5,974 nt of DNA. Origin: an uncultured Eubacteriales bacterium (GTDB lineage: Bacteria > Bacillota_A > Clostridia > Christensenellales > Aristaeellaceae). The stretch's first letter is position 1. Every line of letters starts with the position of its first letter. This document shows positions 1-5,104 of this stretch, piece after piece. The stretch lies in the NCBI GenBank assembly GCA_902795555.1, contig CADBLV010000288.1, positions 1-5,974 of the forward strand, given 5' to 3'. The notes under the pieces were generated by a model, which saw only the letters and a program-made list of their open reading frames with translations, made no database searches and was not told the DNA's origin. The translations under genes and the position numbers were made by a program.

Positions 1-951
1 CTGCACAACTTTACCGGTTAACGTCTGTCCGGGCCGGATCCTTACCAGAGTAGATTCGACTTCAGCCATGAAGTCAGGATGGTTTTCTTCCTCCTGGGTT
101 GGGGTCAGGTCCTTGTTTTCCATGTCGCTCATGCGTGTGACAACCTCCTTAAGTAAATCCGACGGCGTCGATGCGCCGGCGGTGATTCCAATCATTTCGG
201 AATCTGTATTTGCAAAGGCGGGCGGAATCTCCGCCGCGCTTTCCGCCAGAATCGTCCGCCTGCACTGTTTCAGGCAGATCTCATACAGCTTGCGGGTGTT
301 CGCGCTGTTTCTTCCTCCGACAACAACCATCGCGTCGCATCGGGCCGCCAGCTCCCTGGCTTCCCTCTGGCGAACCTCGGTGGCGTTGCAGATGGTGCAG
401 TGGCTTTCCAGGTCTTTCACCCTGTCCCGGAGGATCGAAAGAATCTCCTCCCATCGGTCCGCGGGGAACGTGGTCTGACATACGGCCACGGCCCTGTCCA
501 GGGGCGGCAGTGCCCGAGCTTCCGCGACGGTTGACACGGTGTACACCGGCCCGGAAGCCCATCCCGCTGTTCCCTGCACTTCGGGATGTTCCTTTTCGCC
601 GACCAGGATCACCGGCGTCCCGTCCTTCGATGTGTCCGAAACAATCCGGTGCATCTTCTCCACAAAGGGACACGTCAGATCCAGCACTTCGCCGGCCGTT
701 TCCTCCAGCGCTCGCAGCACCTCCGGAGACACCCCGTGGCTGCGGATCAGAACGCGCCGGCCCCGGGCCTCCGCGGGATCGCGAATCGGCTCCAGACCCC
801 TGGCCGCAAGCCTGCTGACCACAATCGGGTTGTGAATCAGCTCCCCCAGCGAGCAGGAAGCAATGCCGTCTTCTGTCAAAGTCTCCGCTTTCTCCACAGC
901 ACGCCGAACCCCCATACAGAAGCCCGCGTGTGCGGCAATCTCAACCGGCAT
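1..951 (-). CDS. ispH: IspH (HMBPP reductase) fused to ribosomal S1-like domain; 3' end outside window
   Basis: IspH reduces 4-hydroxy-3-methylbut-2-enyl diphosphate to IPP and DMAPP, the last step of the MEP isoprenoid pathway, using a [4Fe-4S] cluster in the cytoplasm. The frame is open for 317 codons from the ATG at 951 to the window edge, with no stop. The three cluster cysteines are visible as C12 (GFCMGV), C94 (LTCPFV) and C188 (CTICNAT). Other family motifs are HN at 40-41, SHGV 71-74, HPE 122-124, QTT 159-161, GGRNSANT 212-219 and GITAGAST 255-262. The reductase ends near residue 273. An acidic linker follows, then VRIRPGQTLTGKVVQ, which resembles the first strand of an S1 RNA-binding repeat. 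IspH-S1 fusions are known in Clostridia; how many S1 repeats follow cannot be seen. The start is supported by GAAGGA 9 bases upstream. It lies 85 bases after plsC and is probably the last visible gene of the cmk operon. Confidence 0.93.
   Translation of the reverse strand, partial: MPVEIAAHAGFCMGVRRAVEKAETLTEDGIASCSLGELIHNPIVVSRLAARGLEPIRDPAEARGRRVLIRSHGVSPEVLRALEETAGEVLDLTCPFVEKMHRIVSDTSKDGTPVILVGEKEHPEVQGTAGWASGPVYTVSTVAEARALPPLDRAVAVCQTTFPADRWEEILSILRDRVKDLESHCTICNATEVRQREARELAARCDAMVVVGGRNSANTRKLYEICLKQCRRTILAESAAEIPPAFANTDSEMIGITAGASTPSDLLKEVVTRMSDMENKDLTPTQEEENHPDFMAEVESTLVRIRPGQTLTGKVVQ
130..150 (-). promoter_or_regulatory. Internal Shine-Dalgarno and ATG at the IspH/S1 junction
   Basis: On the minus strand, AAGGAGG (150-144) is followed after 11 bases by an in-frame ATG (132-130, codon 274 of the fusion). 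This is exactly where the reductase ends and the S1 linker begins. The signal is encoded by the Leu-Lys-Glu-Val-Val codons at the C-terminus of IspH. It could allow independent translation of the S1 part. The spacing is longer than ideal, and the same bases are explained by coding alone, so use is unproven. Confidence 0.45.
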
Positions 952-968
952 GGCTTATTTCCTTCCCC

Positions 969-982
969 GATGAAGATTCATC
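969..982. repeat. Small palindrome in the ispH leader
   Basis: GATGAA and TTCATC form 6-bp inverted arms around a 2-base centre, 18 bases upstream of the ispH ATG in the 85-base plsC-ispH gap. A second overlapping pair, AAGAT and ATCTT (973-984), shares the same bases. The centres are too short for a good RNA hairpin. A protein site or chance are both possible. Confidence 0.3.
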
Positions 983-1026
983 TTAAATATTTCCCTGCCG
1001 TGATCCTGAATTCCTTCTTGATTTTG

Positions 1027-1047
1027 AAAAAATTTTTTATTTTTTTT
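1027..1047. repeat. Homopolymer tracts at the plsC stop (A6T6 next to T8)
   Basis: On the plus strand AAAAAATTTTTT (1027-1038) is followed by A and eight T (1040-1047). On the coding strand this is an A8 run encoding the final Lys codons, then TAA, then the A6T6 palindrome. There is no GC stem beside it, so it is not an intrinsic terminator. Such tracts bend DNA and invite polymerase slippage. Confidence 0.6.
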
Positions 1048-1678
1048 CGGTTTCCCGAATCATGGCCCGGTAGGTCTCCCGCATGCGCTCGTTCATCTCC
1101 TCGCATGTTTCGGCGTTGATCCCCTTTTCCAGCAGATCGTCGTAGGGAATCGGATCGCCCACATAGACATGGGTCACATGGAAAAAGCGCAGCTTCTGGG
1201 CAAAATAAACCGGGATAATCGGCGCCCTGCTCCGCATGGCCAGCAGGGCGGTTCCGTTTTCAATCTGCTCCATCTGCCCCTCGTGATGGCGGGTGCCCTC
1301 CGGGAAAATCACCAGGATCTTCCCCATCCGAATCGCTTTCGTGCAGGCCCGCATCGCTTCCATGTCCATGTTGTGGCGATCCACCAGAATGCAGTGAACC
1401 CGCGCCAGCAGCCGGGCCGCCAGCGGGCTTTTCCCCAGCTCCTTCTTCCCCAGAAAAACGACCTGCCGTCCCCGAACGCCCATGGCCATCACCACAGGAT
1501 CCAGGGCGTGCCGGTGATTGGCAATCAGGACATAAGGCGCCTCCCGGTCCAGCTTCTCCCGGTTGTGAAACCGAACGGGGATCAGCGTATGGCAGACAGC
1601 CAGAGCCAGATACCGGGTGACTTCATAAAGGATGGATCGTTTCTCCGTCACGGCCTCCGGCGCTTTTTTTTCACCCAT
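1037..1678 (-). CDS. plsC: 1-acyl-sn-glycerol-3-phosphate acyltransferase (PlsC family)
   Basis: This protein of 213 residues should transfer an acyl chain to lysophosphatidic acid to give phosphatidic acid, the precursor of membrane phospholipids, at the cytoplasmic face of the membrane. The catalytic HX4D motif is NHRHALD (H55, D60). The substrate-binding motif is FPEGTR (125-130), and PIIPVYF (153-159) matches the fourth block. KKELGKSP (78-85) fits the second block. A hydrophobic segment around residues 22-35 may contact the membrane. I chose the ATG at 1678 over the TTG at 1696: it overlaps the end of cmk by 8 bases (ATGGGTGA), typical of translational coupling, and has a GGGGGA-type ribosome site upstream. 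The gene ends in a run of eight A followed by TAA. The cmk-plsC-ispH order is common in Clostridia. The exact acyl acceptor cannot be settled from sequence, as PlsC-like paralogues exist. Confidence 0.92.
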   Translation of the reverse strand: MGEKKAPEAVTEKRSILYEVTRYLALAVCHTLIPVRFHNREKLDREAPYVLIANHRHALDPVVMAMGVRGRQVVFLGKKELGKSPLAARLLARVHCILVDRHNMDMEAMRACTKAIRMGKILVIFPEGTRHHEGQMEQIENGTALLAMRSRAPIIPVYFAQKLRFFHVTHVYVGDPIPYDDLLEKGINAETCEEMNERMRETYRAMIRETEKK

Positions 1679-2342
1679 GTTGCTTTTCCCCCACAATCGT
1701 CAGGATTCGTTCCACCACCTGGTCAAAACTGAGGTTCGTGGAATCCAGCAGCGTCGCGTCCTCCGCCTTCCGGAGCGGCTCCACCGGCCGGTTCATGTCC
1801 TGCTCATCGCGCTTCTTCAACTCTTCCAGCACCTGCTCGTAGGTTTCCGTCATGCCTTTCTCCCGCATTTCCATATAGCGCCGCCGGGCCCGTTCCTCAG
1901 CGCTGGCGGTCAGGAAGATTTTCACCGTCGCGTTGGGCAACACGGTCGTACAGATATCCCGGCCGTCAACAACCATGTCCGTCTCCGCCGCCAGGCGCTG
2001 CTGCAGCCGGACCATGGCTTTCCGAACCTCGCTGTATCGGCTCACCGTGGATGCGGCCATGCTGACTTCAGGCGTCCGGATCAGCCCGGTCACGTCTTCC
2101 CCGGCCACCCACGTATGCTGGCCGTCCTCCGCGTAGGTCACCGTGATGTCCAGCGAAAGGCATAAATCCGTAATCGCTTTTTCGTCCGTCGGATCCATAC
2201 CTCTCCGAAGCACCGTCAGCCCCAGCGCCCGATACATCGCCCCCGTGTCCAGATGAAGGATCCCCAGCCTTCTGGCGACCTCGTCCGCCACGGAACTTTT
2301 TCCCGCGCTTACAGGGCCGTCCATCGCAATATTCAATGCCAT
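1671..2342 (-). CDS. cmk: Cytidylate kinase
   Basis: Cmk phosphorylates CMP and dCMP to the diphosphates using ATP, in the cytoplasm, recycling pyrimidine nucleotides from RNA and lipid turnover. The 223-residue length is normal for the family. The P-loop is GPVSAGKS (9-16). LDTGAMYRA (31-39) and the IRTPEVSMAAS region (88-98) form the nucleotide-monophosphate-binding part. DGRDI (126-130) and the lid-like region with RDEQD (178-182) and PLRKAEDA (189-196) are also conserved. The DGRDIGTVV block reads DGRDICTTV here, with Cys131 where most homologues have Gly. The ATG at 2342 has an AAGGGGGA ribosome site upstream. Its 3' end overlaps plsC, and it is the first gene of the leftward operon, about 80 bases downstream of a predicted start of transcription. 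Confidence 0.96.
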   Translation of the reverse strand: MALNIAMDGPVSAGKSSVADEVARRLGILHLDTGAMYRALGLTVLRRGMDPTDEKAITDLCLSLDITVTYAEDGQHTWVAGEDVTGLIRTPEVSMAASTVSRYSEVRKAMVRLQQRLAAETDMVVDGRDICTTVLPNATVKIFLTASAEERARRRYMEMREKGMTETYEQVLEELKKRDEQDMNRPVEPLRKAEDATLLDSTNLSFDQVVERILTIVGEKQHG

Positions 2343-2428
2343 CAGTTTTTCCCCCTTCTCTGCAAACGGCAGGTTCGCGTCTGCCGATCTTCGCCCGTCC
2401 GCTCCTCCCCGGAAATCAGACTTTCCTA

Positions 2429-2457
2429 ATTATACATCAGCCGTCTTTTTTCGGCAA
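2429..2457 (-). promoter_or_regulatory. Sigma-A promoter for the cmk-plsC-ispH operon
   Basis: On the minus strand the sequence reads TTGCCG (2457-2452), a 17-base spacer, then a perfect TATAAT (2434-2429). Transcription would start near 2422, giving a leader of about 80 bases before cmk. The -35 element matches four of six consensus bases. No terminator or riboswitch-like structure was recognised in the leader. Confidence 0.75.
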
Positions 2458-2482
2458 CGTTCGGTTTCAGGCGGCCCGGTGA

Positions 2483-2525
2483 TGGTAATAACTGGCAATT
2501 TCCAAGCAAATGGTAATGTTTTCCA
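2483..2525. promoter_or_regulatory. Cluster of AbrB-like TGGNA motifs between divergent promoters
   Basis: Five TGGNA pentamers lie within 43 bases. On the plus strand they are TGGTA (2483-2487), TGGCA (2493-2497) and TGGTA (2511-2515). On the minus strand they are TGGAA at 2504-2500 and 2525-2521. The first two are separated by exactly 5 bases, the bipartite arrangement described for Bacillus AbrB targets. An inverted repeat AAATGG/CCATTT (2508-2513 and 2523-2528) overlaps the cluster. The site lies upstream of both the cmk and the AbrB-like promoters, so autoregulation is plausible. Binding is inferred only. Confidence 0.45.
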
Positions 2526-2557
2526 TTTTATTTTTACAATGTATTTCAAATTTGTTC

Positions 2558-2586
2558 TTGACACTGCACACTTTGAATTTTATACT
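2558..2586 (+). promoter_or_regulatory. Sigma-A promoter of the AbrB-like gene
   Basis: A perfect TTGACA (2558-2563), a 17-base spacer and TATACT (2581-2586, five of six matches) form a near-ideal housekeeping promoter. It follows an AT-rich stretch (2514-2556) that could act as an UP element. Start of transcription is expected near 2592-2594, about 36 bases before the ATG. Confidence 0.88.
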
Positions 2587-2588
2587 GT

Positions 2589-2610
2589 CATCGATGGATG
2601 GATTCCATCC
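2589..2610 (+). promoter_or_regulatory. Overlapping palindromes at the transcription start of the AbrB-like gene
   Basis: CATCGATG (2589-2596) is a perfect 8-base palindrome over the predicted start site. It abuts GGATGGA-T-TCCATCC (2596-2610), with perfect 7-base arms around a single base. In RNA the second can fold as a 6-bp stem with a 3-base loop, at the very 5' end of the message and just two bases before the ribosome site AAAGGAGG (2613-2620). It may be an operator, a 5' stabilising hairpin, or both. Confidence 0.5.
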
Positions 2611-2628
2611 GCAAAGGAGGTTTTTACC

Positions 2629-2871
2629 ATGAAAACCACAGGATTAATCCGCCAGCTGGATTCTCTGGGGCGCATCGTTCTGCCCATCGAGCTCCGCCGC
2701 ACACTGGATATTCATACGAAAGACATGCTGGAGATCTATGTCGAAGACGATTCCATCATTCTCCGGAAATTCGAGCCGAACTGTCATTTCTGCGGCAGCA
2801 ATCACGGTCTGGTCTCCTATAAGGATAAGCTCATCTGCAAGCACTGTCTGAAGGATCTGAAAATGCTGTGA
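2629..2871 (+). CDS. abrB: AbrB-family transition-state regulator with C-terminal CxxC pairs
   Basis: This 80-residue cytoplasmic DNA-binding protein has the swapped-hairpin AbrB fold at residues 1-50. LGRIVLPIELRRTL (13-26) is nearly the same as the B. subtilis AbrB core, followed by KDMLEIYVED and IILRKFEP. AbrB proteins generally repress stationary-phase and transition genes by binding AT-rich, bent DNA. The C-terminus differs from Bacillus AbrB: CHFC (52-55) and CKHC (70-73) are spaced like a small zinc ribbon, a form known in clostridial members. The start at 2629 is fixed by AAAGGAGG 8 bases upstream and by the promoter at 2558-2586; in-frame starts further upstream lie before the transcription start. 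It is a single-gene unit ending at the terminator at 2929-2962. Whether it is the orthologue of AbrB or a paralogue (Abh/SpoVT-like) cannot be decided here. Confidence 0.92.
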   Translation: MKTTGLIRQLDSLGRIVLPIELRRTLDIHTKDMLEIYVEDDSIILRKFEPNCHFCGSNHGLVSYKDKLICKHCLKDLKML

Positions 2872-2928
2872 CCGTCGTTCCCCCCTGTCCGGTTCTTCCG
2901 GCGGTCGTTTCCCCTTTTGGGTTGTCGG

Positions 2929-2962
2929 CCCGTGCCCCGTTCGGGGTCGGGTTTTTCTTTTT
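2929..2962 (+). terminator. Intrinsic terminator after the AbrB-like gene
   Basis: CCCG, a bulged T, then GCCCC pair with GGGGT CGGG around a GTTC loop (2929-2951). The run TTTTTCTTTTT follows at once. The GC-rich stem plus U tract is a textbook intrinsic terminator, 57 bases after the stop codon. The 2872-2928 stretch before it also has a weak CCGG/CCGG hairpin (2889-2901) of doubtful meaning. Confidence 0.88.
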
Positions 2963-3010
2963 CCGCCAGCCCGGGGCCGTCCGCCTGTGCAAAAGCGGCG
3001 GACCGATCCC

Positions 3011-3039
3011 TTGAATTTCGAGGAAAAAAAGGCTATAAT
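3011..3039 (+). promoter_or_regulatory. Sigma-A promoter of the YfbR-like gene
   Basis: TTGAAT (3011-3016), a 17-base spacer and a perfect TATAAT (3034-3039) predict a transcription start near 3045-3047. That leaves a leader of about 25 bases. It rules out the in-frame GTG at 2987 and ATG at 3038 as starts of the downstream gene. Confidence 0.82.
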
Positions 3040-3057
3040 GAGTCGTTATGATGACGC

Positions 3058-3073
3058 AAGGAGGGCAATGATG
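3058..3073 (+). promoter_or_regulatory. Ribosome site with tandem ATG that sets the YfbR start
   Basis: AAGGAGG (3058-3064) is followed by two adjacent in-frame ATG codons at 3068 and 3071. The second is 6 bases from the site, which is normal spacing. The first is only 3 bases away. The second also gives a protein that aligns end to end with E. coli YfbR. Confidence 0.75.
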
Positions 3074-3673
3074 GCCTTTTCGTTTTTCGCTTATCTTTCC
3101 CGTTTGAAGCTGATCTCCCGCTGGAGCCTGATGCGAAACACCCAGCCGGAGAACGATGCCGAGCATTCGCTCCAGGTGGCCATGATCGCCCACGGCATCG
3201 CGATCATCGGCCGTTCCCGCTACGGCAGGGATACAAATCCGGAGCACGTGCTCTCCCTCGCGGTCTATCACGATGCCACCGAGGTGATGACAGGCGATCT
3301 GCCCACGCCCGTCAAGTATTATAATGACGAGCTGCGCGTCGCCTACAAACAGCTGGAAGCCCTGTCCGCCGACAGGCTCCTGGCTCTGCTGCCTTCGGAT
3401 CTGCGTGCCGAATGGCGGCCCTATCTGGCCCAGGCCTCCGGATACGACCGGGATGTGGTGAAGGCCGCGGACAAGATTTCCGCCTACATCAAATGCCTGG
3501 AGGAAAAGCGGGCCGGAAACCGGGAATTTGATTATGCCGCGGAAAACATCCGTGCCTCCCTCTTCGCCATTGATCTCCCGGAGGTGCGGGATTTCGTGCG
3601 GGATTTCCTGCCCGCCTTTGAAAAGACCCTGGATGAACTGAATCACCCGGAATCGAACGCCGACCGGCCGTGA
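3071..3673 (+). CDS. yfbR: YfbR-type HD-domain 5'-deoxynucleotidase
   Basis: E. coli YfbR hydrolyses deoxyribonucleoside 5'-monophosphates to deoxynucleoside and phosphate with a divalent metal, trimming dNMP pools in the cytoplasm. With the start at 3071 the protein has 200 residues, against 199 in E. coli, and the similarity runs from the first residues. AYLSRLKLISRW (7-18) carries the substrate-contacting R17 and W18. AEHSLQVAM (30-38) gives H32, YHDATEV (66-72) the HD pair H67-D68, and GDLPTPVKY (75-83) gives D76. D134 in KAADKISAY completes the metal-binding set. All expected active-site residues are therefore present. It has its own promoter and is followed, with no visible terminator in the 70-base gap, by the LCP gene, so the two may be co-transcribed. 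No functional link to that neighbour is obvious. Confidence 0.93.
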   Translation: MAFSFFAYLSRLKLISRWSLMRNTQPENDAEHSLQVAMIAHGIAIIGRSRYGRDTNPEHVLSLAVYHDATEVMTGDLPTPVKYYNDELRVAYKQLEALSADRLLALLPSDLRAEWRPYLAQASGYDRDVVKAADKISAYIKCLEEKRAGNREFDYAAENIRASLFAIDLPEVRDFVRDFLPAFEKTLDELNHPESNADRP

Positions 3674-3743
3674 ATGCCGATCCGGATTGCCGGTCATGAT
3701 TGCCGACGATAAACCGATGATGAAACAAGGAGGAATCTGAACC

Positions 3744-4967
3744 ATGAAACGCCTGTTTTCCCTGCTGCTGACTCTGGCCCTGCTGTTGGGGCTGTGCGCT
3801 CCGGCCTCCGCCGAGGACGAGGATCTGGGCATCGCCGACATCGTTGAAACCGTGGATCTCGATGAGGAAGAAAAATCGGAGCTGACGGAAGCCGAGCTGG
3901 CCGAGCTGGCCCTGATCGGCAATTCGCTGGATTCCTTCCGCTTTGAGCCCTACAGCATCGACACGGCCTCCCTCCAAATCAATCCGAATCTTCCGGATAA
4001 CGTCACCAACATCCTCCTGATCGGCCTGGACAGCCGGGATGAGGATCTGGAAGGCGGCGATGCCAAAAGCAGCGTCAAGCACGCGGATGTTCAGATCATT
4101 CTTTCCATCAATCCCGAAGATACCGAGAATCCCATCAAGCTGACCTCGATCCTGCGGGATACGCTGGTTGAAATCCCGACCAGCAACGGCTACATGAAGT
4201 CGAAGATCACCAATTCCTATGGATATTATGAAAACAGAATCTTCCACGACTTCCCGGAGCGGACCCTGCAGACCATTAATCACAATTTTGAAATGAACCT
4301 GCAGTATTATGTTTCCGTCAATTTCTATGGGGTCGTGGCGATCATCGATGCCATGGGCGGCGTGGATATCGACATGAATGAGGGCGAAGCGTATCACATC
4401 AATAAATACATCGACAAGTACGGCAAAAAGATGCTGAGAACCTATGACACGCAGGAGCGGAAAGAGGCGCGGCAAAAGCTGGAAGTCCGTGCCGGCGTTC
4501 AGCATCTGGACGGTCTCCAGGCCCTGATGTACGCCAGAATCCGCAGCTCGCTGTTAAGTAAGTATGACAAGGATATCAACGGAGACTGGGGGCGCACAGC
4601 CAGAACGCGCCATCTGCTGGATGTCCTGCTGAAGAAAGCCCTCAGCAAAGAATCCGGCATTTCCATCTTCGATCTCTTTGACACCTGCCTCACCTATGTC
4701 TCTTCCAATATGAATGTGGAAACCATGTGGAACCTGATGACTTCCGTGCTTTCCTCCGGCATTCTCTCCCGCCTGGGCCAGGAAGATGCCACGCTGATTT
4801 CGCAGTTCCGGATTCCCATGGATAAAAACAAAAACGGCAAACGCTCCTGGAGCTATGAAAAGGTGAACGGAGAATCCGTGGTCTTCATGGGAACGAATAA
4901 TTTCCATGACAATGTGGAATCACTTCATGAATTCATCTACGGCCGATATTACCCCGCCAATCCTTAA
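3744..4967 (+). CDS. LytR-CpsA-Psr (LCP) family wall-polymer transferase, secreted form
   Basis: LCP proteins move undecaprenyl-phosphate-linked polymers such as teichoic acids or capsule onto peptidoglycan outside the membrane. The protein has 407 residues. Residues 1-23 form a signal peptide (KR, then a Leu-rich core, ending A21-S22-A23), followed by a very acidic stretch (24-52). The LCP domain spans roughly 85-300. It shows LLIGLDSRDE (91-100), D115 in KHADVQIIL, R138-D139 in ILRDT, DAMGGVDI (202-209), LDGLQALMYARIR (255-267) and DWGRTARTRH (281-290). These Asp and Arg positions are the ones that hold metal and pyrophosphate in studied LCP proteins. Residues 300-407 form a further region with no motif I recognise. 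The start has AAGGAGG 10 bases upstream. Most LCP proteins are membrane-anchored; this one looks cleavable, and no lipobox is seen at C18. Substrate polymer is unknown. Confidence 0.9.
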   Translation: MKRLFSLLLTLALLLGLCAPASAEDEDLGIADIVETVDLDEEEKSELTEAELAELALIGNSLDSFRFEPYSIDTASLQINPNLPDNVTNILLIGLDSRDEDLEGGDAKSSVKHADVQIILSINPEDTENPIKLTSILRDTLVEIPTSNGYMKSKITNSYGYYENRIFHDFPERTLQTINHNFEMNLQYYVSVNFYGVVAIIDAMGGVDIDMNEGEAYHINKYIDKYGKKMLRTYDTQERKEARQKLEVRAGVQHLDGLQALMYARIRSSLLSKYDKDINGDWGRTARTRHLLDVLLKKALSKESGISIFDLFDTCLTYVSSNMNVETMWNLMTSVLSSGILSRLGQEDATLISQFRIPMDKNKNGKRSWSYEKVNGESVVFMGTNNFHDNVESLHEFIYGRYYPANP

Positions 4968-5039
4968 AAAACATTCAGGCCTGGATCGAAATCGCCCCAA
5001 AGCCATCCGGCGCCGCCTGAGCCGTTCCTGTCCGATTAC

Positions 5040-5070
5040 AAAAGCCGCGCACATCCTGCGCGGCTTTCTG
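5040..5070. terminator. Bidirectional stem-loop terminator between convergent genes
   Basis: AAAGCCGCGCA (5041-5051) and TGCGCGGCTTT (5057-5067) form a perfect 11-bp stem with a 5-base loop. Reading rightward it ends in TTT then CTGATTTCC. Reading leftward it ends in TTTT. It lies 73 bases after the LCP stop and 37 bases beyond the end of the flippase gene, so it can serve both. The short U runs make efficiency uncertain. Confidence 0.8.
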
Positions 5071-5104
5071 ATTTCCTTCTTCACTTTCTGTTTCCGGGCC
5101 CGCT

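Noticed and set aside
68..1119. Plus-strand open frames (68-478, 210-818, 539-835, 586-1119) and a minus frame (281-673)
   Set aside because: All are out-of-frame shadows of the ispH-S1 gene, which is the true reading frame here; their proteins are rich in Arg, Pro and Ser and match no family I know.
2479..2628. A 50-residue N-terminal extension of the AbrB-like protein
   Set aside because: It would begin before the TTGACA/TATACT promoter, has no ribosome site, and is absent from the family; the ATG at 2629 has an ideal ribosome site.
2870..2906. Possible long stem GACCG/CGGTC enclosing a CCGG hairpin just after the AbrB-like stop
   Set aside because: The arms are only 4-5 bp, the interior is mostly unpaired and no U run follows; the terminator at 2929-2962 explains transcription end better.
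3685..3705. Direct repeat GATTGCCG (3685-3692 and 3698-3705) in the yfbR-LCP gap, with a weak TTGCCG...GATAAA promoter-like pair
   Set aside because: The repeat is short and two-copy, GCCG is common in this GC-rich sequence, and the promoter-like pair has poor -10 match and 15-base spacing.
2831..4505. Long minus-strand open frames (2831-3922 and 3489-4505) opposite yfbR and the LCP gene
   Set aside because: They lie antisense to two genes with clear family motifs, have no convincing ribosome sites, and show odd low-complexity composition (Ser-rich or Ile/Gly/Asp-rich) typical of GC-rich shadows.
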